A stretch of 22,526 nucleotides of DNA, from the NCBI GenBank assembly GCA_003118195.1, contig BEXV01000415.1, positions 106,046 through 128,571 on the forward strand. Direction: 5' to 3'. Source of the stretch: Hemicentrotus pulcherrimus. Lineage: Eukaryota > Echinodermata > Echinoidea > Camarodonta > Strongylocentrotidae. A program made the position numbers and the translations under genes. Within the stretch, counting starts at the first letter, position 1; each line of letters begins with the position of its first letter. A model generated the notes under the pieces. That model saw only the letters and a program-made list of their open reading frames with translations. It was not told the origin of the DNA and ran no database searches. Below, piece by piece: positions 1 to 6,785 of this stretch.

Positions 1-36
1 CCCCCCCCCCCCCCCCCCCCCCCCCCCAAAAAAAAA
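1..36. repeat. Homopolymer run, (C)27(A)9
   Basis: The window opens with 27 C followed directly by 9 A. This may be a real mononucleotide microsatellite or an assembly or read-end artefact, because a long poly-C exactly at an edge is suspicious. No gene is associated with it. Confidence 0.9.
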
Positions 37-1532
37 TATTGGACATAGCAATTTCTTATTAGGTTGTGTGTATCTGGTCCCTATACTCTATTTCACTGTG
101 GACAACCTTGCAAAGAAATACATATTGTAGTCTTAATTTATCCATTGATGTTGAACAGTAGACAAGAGAGAAAATACTGTATTATCTTAGAAACAGTGTT
201 TCATAAAACAATAAAAATGCACGCAAACAATCGACCTATCTATGATTGCCAGAAAGGGTAAAAGATTGGAAAGATTGCTTTATATTGAAACGTCAACACT
301 TTTATTGATAAGTATGCTCTAGTAGTGACATTATTATTACGTAAAAAGGGGTTAAGTCGTAATGTTTTGTAACGTTCACATAACAGGTTTCGCAATATCT
401 ACTTTACATGTTGTTGTTTCTTTCTCTCTGCACTCTCTCGGTCGTTCGATGCCATGATTTTGCAAGCCCGCTCTGTAAGCACTCAACTATGATAATTATT
501 CCCGCTTAAAAAAAAAGATAAATAGAACAGAAAAGGGTACTTCTTTTACATTCCCCTTAAATCCGATCGAGACTGTTCCTGAGATTCAATGTAATGCAGG
601 CTCAGTCATAATCGCATTATTATTATTTTCAACAATGCATTAAAAAGAAACATGAAACGACTATTGTTATATTCGTTGTCTAGCAAATGAGTTACATTCA
701 AACTATGGAATTTGTGTCCACATTGCCTAACAAACGGGATAAATTCATCTTATGGAAATTCACTAGACATTATTTGTCAATTTCGGAGGAGTGCATCATA
801 ATAATGATGGTGATTCAGCATTATGCATGCTCTCATCCCTAATGTTGAAATATCTTGTAAGATGATGTAATCGGACTGGAATGCATCAAACTTCCATCAT
901 GACTGTACAACAATAATTAAAAAGTTGGTTTCGAAATACAATGTTAAATTAATTTTACGTGTGATTAATTTGATTTTGTATCTTCATTCGTGACTGTCGC
1001 CGGAATTCTCTTTAAAATAATTTATAAGGTCTGAAAAAGGTGAATATTTCGACATGCTTCTTAATCATGCTTACTTCAAATTATTGTTTCTTTGAATATT
1101 ACTTTGGATTTATAGTATACTCGCAAATATTTGTTGTCACGTTTTTATTATATATTATTTTCTTCGCGAGCAATAAATAGAAGTGAAAATTGAGTATGAA
1201 TTATTATCATAAAAGCAAAGATAGAGAGGTGAAATAAAGAATATAAGTAATATAATCCCGCACAGATGGGGAAGTTTGACTGAAAGAAGTAATGGCAATA
1301 GATGATGAACGGATTTAGACTTAAGATGAAGGTGGAGAGAAGTAAAAGTCAGTCGGATAGATTTATATAAAAAAATGATATATATAGAGAGATAGAGATC
1401 GATAGAGTAGGAAAGATAGAAAGTTATATAGAAAGAAAGATATAGATGTAAAATTTTTAGAATGAAAAGAATAAATGTATTCTAAACCCCATTATTATTC
1501 ACTAACTGATCAGTCATTTGCTTCCACCATCA
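37..1532. other. AT-rich intergenic DNA, no gene seen
   Basis: There is no ORF of note; the only one above 60 codons (64-261) has no recognisable composition or motif. The tail (about 1200-1450) is purine-rich, with many AGATAGA/GAGAGA words but no regular unit. No RNA gene or mobile element was recognised. Confidence 0.6.
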
Positions 1533-1755
1533 TGCATTGAAAATCGCTACCATCATCACAATCTGGCAACAACATTCGCTACATACCACAACCACTATCT
1601 TGCATTCATAATCGTCACCATCATCACAATCTGGCAATAACATTTGCTAACACAATCACGCAACAACTCTCACTACAAGAGAATTATAATCGCCCTCATC
1701 AACGTTCACAGCTCACCAACAACACAATCTGGCAACAACAATCGTTTCATCTTTC
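1533..1755. repeat. Degenerate tandem repeat, ~68-bp unit
   Basis: Two adjacent units, starting at 1533 and 1601, share TGCATT, then AATCG, then a CACCATCATCACAATCTGGC-like block, then a CAA(C/T)AACATT(C/T)GCTA block. A third, more diverged copy has the core CACAATCTGGCAACAACA at 1723-1740, offset by 98 rather than 68 bp. The top strand is rich in CA and poor in G. An overlapping 91-codon ORF (1766-2041) begins just after the repeat and is probably a by-product of low complexity. Confidence 0.7.
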
Positions 1756-1859
1756 GATCTTAATCTTGCACCAACAATCAATTCACCACTACATTGAACA
1801 AGAAAAATATAAGAAAAATTCTCAAACAGATAAGTATTATATTTTCAATATTTCCCTCA

Positions 1860-3070
1860 TAGGTTGGGGGATTTTATTCACTGTGGTCGTCATGATGGTA
1901 CGAAATGTAACAACACATTATCAGCAAAAATCGGAACATTTCAGATATTATACAGTAATGATCGACGCAATTCATTCAACAAAAAATGCTTTAGCGATTG
2001 AACATCCATTTACTGTTAAATGTTTTAAGTCCTGCTTATGACATCTAGTCAACAAATTAAAGTAATCCTGCAGAGTTGTAGAACATGATACAATGTAACT
2101 GTAGAAAAAGCAAGATAAGGCATAGTTTCGAATAATTTAAGAGTTGATCTGAAAACTCACAAGACTCGCACTTTGCTTTCATAAATTAAATATAATAGAA
2201 AATAAACATTTGGCAACTGAACCGCTTTGCGCGATCATGAATGAACTTGAATAGAAGTTGTCTCCGAGTTTTCAGATTTTTTCCTATGACGATCAACGCC
2301 AATCACGTTCTTTTTCTTATAAAATGTTATTTACAAATAAACAATTAAACAAGTGCAGTAACACAAAAATGTCATACACTGTGAAACAAAAAGATATTGG
2401 CTAAATGCTGCTGATTTCACCGTTTACAAATACAAATTGCAGTACTGGGGTGAGGCACTCAACGTACATCATTTAAATATCCTTCTTGAGTATGCACTCA
2501 ACAAATTCTGACCTAAACACTTTTGAAAACCGATAGAAGATGAAAATGATCGGCCCATGTTCCGTTTTGAGAATTATTCGGATAACATGGTGTTGTTTTT
2601 TGGTCTGAAATCTTGGTCGGTTTGAACGTTCACGAGGCTCAAGAGACACCCGAGCAACGCAACACGAACCCTCGTTCGACCGCATCTTTTCGGCATGCTT
2701 CGAGCAACTTCGTCACACTTCGGCGTCCGAAGCTGCTTTCGGCATTGCGCATAAGCGACATTGTGAATACCATTTGTACTTCAAAGAGGCACTTGACAAA
2801 AAAAAGCTTACAAAGTCACAAAAAATGATATCATTTCAAAGTTTTCCTGAAATTCCTCAGATCAAAGTAACCAGACTTGATCTTGAGTCACAAAAATACA
2901 AAAAAACCTATCCAATAATCACACAAAGTGTGCTTAACTTTTTTATGTGCCAACTCTTGACAAAACGATACAATTCGCTGTATATGCGGCAATTTGACAC
3001 GAGCAGAAGTATTATCATCTGCAAGTGTGTTCGCATTGCGAGATAAATAAACTAATAGCGTTCAGTTCAT
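1860..3070 (-). other. Inferred 3' UTR of the KLF2/4-type gene
   Basis: This is the AT-rich stretch between the KLF stop codon and the first minus-strand AATAAA. Just after the stop, plus-strand 3042-3052 reads on the minus strand as GTTTATTTATC. That overlaps the AU-rich-element nonamer UUAUUUA(U/A)(U/A) in 8 of 9 positions, the kind of element that makes mRNAs short-lived. Small ORFs here on either strand (2473-2685, 2613-2828, 2774-3046) show no domain or family signature. The extent is inferred, since no transcript evidence is available. Confidence 0.45.
1873..1878 (-). promoter_or_regulatory. Candidate polyadenylation signal AATAAA for the KLF gene
   Basis: TTTATT on the plus strand reads AATAAA on the minus strand. 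It is the first canonical hexamer I find downstream of the KLF stop codon at 3071, and would give a 3' UTR of about 1.2 kb. Cleavage would fall roughly at 1850-1862. A variant hexamer nearer the stop could be used instead, so the assignment is tentative. Confidence 0.4.
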
Positions 3071-4201
3071 TCACATATGACGTTTCATGTGAAGTGAAAG
3101 GTGATCAGAGCGGGAGAAGGCTCGTTCACACAGGTGGCATTGGAATGGTCGGTCACCGGTGTGCTTGCGGTAGTGGCGAGTCAGCTCATCCGATCGGGCG
3201 AATTTCCAGCCGCACCCCTTCCAGTTGCAGTGGTAAGGCTTCTCTCCAGTATGAGTGCGCATGTGAGCCTTGAGATGAGATGACTTGGTGTAGGTCTTAC
3301 CGCATCCAGGATGCGAGCAAGTGTGGGATGTGGTTCGCTTACGACCCCAGGTTCGCCTACCCTTCCTTCGGACGATCTGAGTGGCAGGGACAGATGTTGG
3401 GACTGCGGTGTCGACTGGAGTGTTGCGGAGGAGGTCAAGAAGTGGCGAGGTTGGTGGTGTGTTGGGTGGTGTCGGCATCATGTGTTGTTGAGGAAGCTGC
3501 TGCTGCTGAGGCATGGCCAACCTGGTCATCTGAGGTGCTACCAGATGCTGATGAGAGTAAGGTGGTGGCTCGGGGATGGACTGTGCTTCAGATCGCTGCT
3601 GCAGCTGCGATGCCATCTGGAGATGATGAACGTTGAATGTCTGGAAATACTGTTGCTGTTGTTGTTGGTGGTGGTGTTGCTGCTGCTGCTGATGGTGCAG
3701 CTGCTGCATGTGGTGGAGATCGCCAGTAAGGAGGTACTGGTGCTTTTGTTGCTGCTGCTGTTGCTGCTGTGTCTGGTGTTGGATCTGTTGGGGTGAAACC
3801 TTAGCTTCAAAGGCGTTACTGAAGTTCAGGTTATCATCAAAGAAGTGTCCAATGCAGTCTGATGGTGTGGCACCTGGAATCGGTGATGCAGCCTCCTCTT
3901 TAATCTTAATCTGCTGTGGGACTGTGATTGGCTCTGGTGAGGGCTCTGGGCTGTATGTCTCCAGGTCAGATGTGTTGTTTATGATGAAGTCTAGATCGAG
4001 GAGATCATCATAGACCTGGGCAAATGCGTCGGACTCTGGTGAGACTGGAGGCGGTGAAAGGCAAGTGCTGCCGTCGCTCCCCGCTCCCGAGAACACTGTG
4101 GAGGCCGGTGAGCATGTCTCAAGCCTTGGGGCAAATGATGGCTCCTCAAAGCTGTTCGGCGGACAGATCTCTTGAAGAAAGCTCTCCATATCAGGCCAAA
4201 T
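3071..4201 (-). CDS. klf2/4: Krüppel-like factor 2/4-type transcription factor, exon 2 (main coding exon)
   Basis: This exon encodes residues 21-396 of a predicted 396-residue nuclear zinc-finger transcription factor; the full CDS joins 4986-5045 to 3071-4201, minus strand. Three C2H2 fingers end the protein: C315/C320/H333/H337, C345/C350/H363/H367 and C375/C378/H391/H395. The helices [14 protein letters not shown] and RSDHLSL are the KLF set, known to read GC/CACCC boxes. The [21 protein letters not shown] block and the HMKRHM end are diagnostic of KLF2/4. Upstream lie the acidic hydrophobic segment [10 protein letters not shown] (84-93, like DLLDLDFIL of KLF4), IKIKEEA (118-124, SUMO-type, like KIKQEA of KLF4), Gln/His tracts (158-204), PPPY (232-235) and a basic [12 protein letters not shown] (298-309). 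The exon starts after TTTATCCAG on the minus strand. The open frame upstream of 4201 (27 codons) is intron. TGA is at 3073-3071. All three fingers share one uninterrupted exon. Confidence 0.95.
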   Translation of the reverse strand: MWPDMESFLQEICPPNSFEEPSFAPRLETCSPASTVFSGAGSDGSTCLSPPPVSPESDAFAQVYDDLLDLDFIINNTSDLETYSPEPSPEPITVPQQIKIKEEAASPIPGATPSDCIGHFFDDNLNFSNAFEAKVSPQQIQHQTQQQQQQQQKHQYLLTGDLHHMQQLHHQQQQQHHHQQQQQQYFQTFNVHHLQMASQLQQRSEAQSIPEPPPYSHQHLVAPQMTRLAMPQQQQLPQQHMMPTPPNTPPTSPLLDLLRNTPVDTAVPTSVPATQIVRRKGRRTWGRKRTTSHTCSHPGCGKTYTKSSHLKAHMRTHTGEKPYHCNWKGCGWKFARSDELTRHYRKHTGDRPFQCHLCERAFSRSDHLSLHMKRHM

Positions 4202-4985
4202 CTGGATAAAATTTTTAAAAAGTGTAAAGAATTGATTAGACAAACTATAAACATTCAAGTGAATAATGGTACAACCAATCAAGCAATCTCATTATCAGAT
4301 TATTGAGTTACGCAAGAACCCACTTAAGACGTTGAGAAGGTTACTTTAAGCAATGAAAGTTCAAGCTGAATACAATGTCTTGTCCATAACAATAGGCTGG
4401 TCGATCTGGCCCGGGGGACTCTTGAGATACCATGCTAATTATGCAGGAATGCGGAGTCGGTGGTTAATCACTGGTTTCTCCTTTTCATTCAAGAACGTCT
4501 TCAGAAACCGCGGGTCAATGAATAGTGGCGCATCGCTCGGAACAAGTGAATGGCGATCATTGTTATTTGAATGGGAGGGAGAAGCGTGATTGGAACTTTA
4601 TGAATGAATAGGAGATTGAAGCAAGAGGGGGATGCTCTGGAGTTCAAGAAAGGTGGCTTGAAGAGTGGGAAGAAGCCTCGATAAAGCCAAACGCGGCTGG
4701 CTTCATAATATTTCCCACATCCTCGATAACATGTATGCAATTTAATGAAAATGGGCTCTTACTAAATAAGTGGCAAGATTATTCAAACATTGGAAAATGA
4801 ATAACAATCTTTGCTATGCTAAACGAAGTTCGGCTCAGTAAAATATCATAAAAATAAATGGCATGCGAATAAAATGAAAACAAGACGCTCAATATAACTA
4901 TAAGCAATGTAACGATATAACTAATTTGTATCTGAAAGCATAACATTGTGATGTAAACAAGTTGCAGGCAACAGTAGATGCTTAC
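4202..4985 (-). other. klf2/4: Intron 1 of the KLF2/4-type gene (phase 0, GT-AG)
   Basis: The donor is GAG|GTAAGC at 4986/4985 and the acceptor is TTTATCCAG|ATT at 4202/4201, both on the minus strand. A moderately pyrimidine-rich tract precedes the acceptor. Length is 784 nt. Removing it joins codon 20 (Glu) to codon 21 (Ile) in phase 0. Plus-strand ORFs inside it (such as 4353-4589) show no family signature and are probably chance. The middle (about 4395-4700) is less AT-rich than the ends and could hold regulatory sequence, but I see no clear motif array. Confidence 0.85.
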
Positions 4986-5045
4986 CTCGTATGAAAAGTC
5001 GCAGTGGTTTCCCATGTGGTTGGTTTCTCCTAAAAAGGCTGCCAT
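4986..5045 (-). CDS. klf2/4: Krüppel-like factor 2/4-type transcription factor, exon 1 (20 codons)
   Basis: This short first coding exon encodes MAAFLGETNH followed by MGNHCDFSYE. The ATG at 5045 sits in a near-ideal context (GGAAACATGG: A at -3, G at +4), and no upstream ATG occurs in the roughly 90 nt back to the proposed start site. The exon ends in GAG|GTAAGC, a strong splice donor, after exactly 20 codons, so the phase matches exon 2. Reading through the donor gives a hydrophobic, cysteine-rich tail unlike a KLF, which supports splicing. I do not recognise the 20-residue sequence. Alternative starts at Met11 or at Met25 in exon 2 cannot be excluded. Confidence 0.8.
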
Positions 5046-5129
5046 GTTTCCTATCCAATGTTATGGTTTATGAGCTGGTTAATAAATTGTCAAGACACGA
5101 TGTTTCAAGCACGAGAGATAAAGTGGTTA

Positions 5130-5163
5130 TGACCTGAGAAGCCAGCGAGTAGTGGTTATAATC
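5130..5163 (-). promoter_or_regulatory. klf2/4: Candidate minus-strand core promoter of the KLF gene (TATA + initiator)
   Basis: On the minus strand GATTATAACC places a TATAA at 5160-5156. A TTCTCAGGTC initiator-like sequence puts a possible +1 at A5135, 25 nt downstream. That gives a leader of about 90 nt free of ATG before the start codon at 5045. A reverse CCAAT box lies about 75 bp upstream, a typical distance. The word GTGGTTAT occurs twice in plus-strand orientation, at 5123-5130 and 5152-5159. The TATA match is modest and spacing slightly short, so this is a prediction. Confidence 0.45.
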
Positions 5164-5195
5164 ACATCGGCTCTATCTCGTGGTTCATTCAGGCC

Positions 5196-5224
5196 TGACG
5201 CGGCTAGCCAATCAGAGCGCGTCA
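5196..5224. promoter_or_regulatory. CCAAT box flanked by a TGACGCG/CGCGTCA inverted repeat
   Basis: GCCAATCAG (CCAAT at 5208-5212) matches the NF-Y site. It is bracketed by perfect 7-bp arms, TGACGCG at 5196-5202 and CGCGTCA at 5218-5224, each resembling an ATF/CRE half site. The box lies about 75 bp from the proposed minus-strand start (5135) and about 85 bp from a plus-strand initiator (5295), so it could serve both directions. Confidence 0.6.
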
Positions 5225-5243
5225 ACCACTGTAATTAGCATAT

Positions 5244-5298
5244 CTAAATTTAGAGTGGTATATATACTCCAACTGCACCGCTCGCACAGAATTCAGTC
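5244..5298 (+). promoter_or_regulatory. Plus-strand core promoter module A: MEF2 site, TATA, initiator
   Basis: A perfect palindromic MEF2 consensus CTAAATTTAG (5244-5253) lies 5 bp upstream of GTATATATAC (5258-5267, itself a palindromic TATA). TTCAGTC follows with A5295 as a potential +1. The CCAAT box at 5208 sits at about -85. Spacing from TATA to initiator (about 30-36) is acceptable. Because TATA and MEF2 are palindromic, weak use toward the KLF gene is also possible. The plus-strand transcript is unknown. Confidence 0.5.
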
Positions 5299-5331
5299 GT
5301 GAGAGCGAGCTCCCACTGAACGGAGCTCCGC

Positions 5332-5345
5332 GTGACCATGGCAAC
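5332..5345. promoter_or_regulatory. RFX X-box-like site
   Basis: GTGACCATGGCAAC fits the X-box consensus GTNRCC-N(0-3)-RGYAAC exactly, with a 2-bp spacer. It lies between the KLF promoter and the CRE sites. It also contains the ATG of a 52-codon plus-strand ORF, so the match may have a dual origin. Confidence 0.45.
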
Positions 5346-5496
5346 GATGAATAAACATGAATCAACTGTGCGGCCGATCGCGCACACACAATCCGCTCGG
5401 CAAACAGGCAAATACATAAATACGACGTCATGTAGATTTCCTGACGTCATCTATTATCAGTCCAATGAAAGGTCCTTCTGCGGTAGCAGGAGCTGA
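5338..5496 (+). CDS. Hypothetical 52-residue ORF downstream of promoter module A
   Basis: The ORF starts MATMNKHESTV and ends CGSRS before TGA at 5494-5496. It is the first ATG after the proposed initiator at 5295 and has an excellent start context (GACCATGGC). I recognise no family. It has no signal peptide, membrane segment or repeat, and is fairly basic with three Cys near the end. It overlaps the RFX-like site and both CREs, so its sequence may be shaped by regulatory function. It could be a true small ORF, the 5' end of a spliced gene, or chance; chance remains likely. Confidence 0.15.
   Translation: MATMNKHESTVRPIAHTQSARQTGKYINTTSCRFPDVIYYQSNERSFCGSRS
5425..5449. promoter_or_regulatory. 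Pair of CRE sites (one full, one near-full)
   Basis: A perfect CRE TGACGTCA occupies 5442-5449. A second ACGACGTCAT, with core ACGTCA at 5425-5430, lies 12-17 bp away. CREB/ATF proteins bind such sites in metazoans. They sit about 300 bp upstream of the proposed KLF start and between the two plus-strand promoter modules. Confidence 0.55.
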
Positions 5497-5589
5497 ATAT
5501 TCATGAGTTTGACGGTGAAGGTTACGACCTACCTGAGCGTACGCTGTACGGGGAATCACATGGCAGTGTTTACGGTATACCACCGTCAG

Positions 5590-5635
5590 CTATTTTTAGG
5601 GGTATATAAAGAGAGCGGCTCGTCTGACTCAGTTG
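5590..5635 (+). promoter_or_regulatory. Plus-strand core promoter module B: MEF2 site, TATA, AP-1 overlapping initiator
   Basis: CTATTTTTAG (5590-5599, perfect MEF2 consensus) is followed after 3 bp by TATATAAA (5603-5610). The initiator CTCAGTTG puts A5631 28 nt downstream of the TATA. TGACTCA, a perfect AP-1 site, covers 5625-5631 and so overlaps the initiator. The order and close spacing repeat module A. No obvious coding sequence follows: the transcript would start in a purine-rich leader, the first ATG (5760) opens only 29 codons, and a possible donor (CAG|GTATAG) occurs near 6133. Confidence 0.6.
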
Positions 5636-5739
5636 GCAGATCGCAACCTGCAGCCGAGCAAGAGAGAACGGAGAGAAACTCGAATAATAATCGTTAGTAA
5701 TCCCTCCGTCTCTCCAGCGGCTTTTGATAACTTTATTTA

Positions 5740-5820
5740 GGGGAAATTTCCGAATCCGTATGACTTCTGGTATTTGCTCTATGACGAGTTCAACTACCAT
5801 ACAGGAAAGAGGAATTTCCC
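5740..5820. promoter_or_regulatory. Two kappaB/Rel-type sites
   Basis: GGGGAAATTTCC at 5740-5751 and GGAATTTCCC at 5811-5820 (reverse GGGAAATTCC, a perfect GGGRNWYYCC match) are about 60 bp apart. Rel/NF-kappaB dimers bind such sequences. They flank nothing coding and lie about 650 bp upstream of the KLF start, just downstream of promoter module B. Confidence 0.45.
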
Positions 5821-6425
5821 ACCAACGGTGCAAGATACTTCCCAGATAATTCAAAACATCACAAATGTCATAAACTCTAATTCTACTCTTTTTATATATT
5901 ACTGATAATAATAATATGACTATAAAGGAATATAATTATCTCTATTATCATCCAAGCTGCTGAAATATTAATGAAATTCATCCCTTTGTTTTTAATGGTT
6001 GTCAGGGCCTCCCACGGCCATACAATTACAGATGTTATTATCTTAGGTTGCTATCAATTAAGCTTGTTTTTCGTGTCCAATAATAGTAATATTGATACTT
6101 CCTACATCATCAACTAGCATAATATTCCCTCAGGTATAGCTATTGATTTCTCTTGTTAAAAAAAAGAACAAATTTGGTCATTATAAGGAGGAACTTTCAG
6201 CCAATGATGAAAAATGTAACAAGGTTTTATGATCATAAATTTTGTTTCCACTTTTCATAACATGACTCTGCACAATTCCTATTTATACGCAGTTCACAAA
6301 TAATAAAATACAATAGCTCTTTGACAACACTGCACACAAAACGCCATGTTTTCATTTATTCAGACAAACCAGGATGTTTGTTTTTAGAATATTAAATATA
6401 CACACAGATATACATATATTTATTG

Positions 6426-6427
6426 TA

Positions 6428-6464
<37 letters not shown>
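6426..6464. repeat. (TG)n microsatellite
   Basis: A nearly uninterrupted TG run with one CG interruption. The reverse strand reads as a Thr/His repeat in a spurious ORF (6352-6546). Likely polymorphic in length. Confidence 0.9.
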
Positions 6465-6465
<1 letters not shown>

Positions 6466-6689
6466 TGTATCTGTTTGTGCCTTGTGAGATATATTTTTGT
6501 TATTATCATCATGACCATTTTTGTACATAAATTGTATGTATATCAAACTGAGCTGTAAAAAAAATATTTGTGTTTTGCAATCAATATCAGTATTGTATTA
6601 GGCCTATTTATTTATCCATTGATTTTATATGAATAACATTTATGTCTTTTCAGTGCTTAATTGACCATTCTGAACAAAGTGTTGAGAAG

Positions 6690-6785
6690 AATTTATCTAT
6701 AAAATGAGCTATATTGTCACAATTATTTCATTAAATGGGGTAAAAAAAAAAGTTAATCCAACTTCATGGGCAATAGTATATTAAA
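6690..6785 (+). repeat. Dispersed repeat, copy A
   Basis: This shares an ordered series of words with 17188-17275: ATATTGTCACAAT, TTTCAT, a GGGTAA(A)n block, TTAA-T/C-CCAACTT, GGGCAA-T/C-AGTAT. Identity is visible over roughly 80 bp with small gaps. The family is unknown to me; it could be part of a SINE or other interspersed element. Confidence 0.6.

Noticed and set aside
1766..2041. 91-codon plus-strand ORF with one hydrophobic segment
   Set aside because: It begins in the tail of a CA-rich tandem repeat, has no family resemblance, and lies at the KLF 3' end; a chance ORF is more likely than a membrane protein.
3181..4254. Other ORFs overlapping the KLF exon on both strands, up to 161 codons
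   Set aside because: They are frame shadows of the KLF coding sequence, made long by the CAG/CTG-rich Gln tract (poly-Leu, poly-Cys, poly-Ser) and its GC bias.
4202..4282. N-terminal 27 codons of the long KLF open frame (start at 4282)
   Set aside because: They follow a minus-strand AT-rich tract ending in TTTATCCAG and have no KLF character. A phase-matched upstream exon with a strong donor explains the gene better.
5503..5697. 64-codon plus-strand ORF
   Set aside because: It runs straight through promoter module B (MEF2, TATA, AP-1) and has no recognisable domain.
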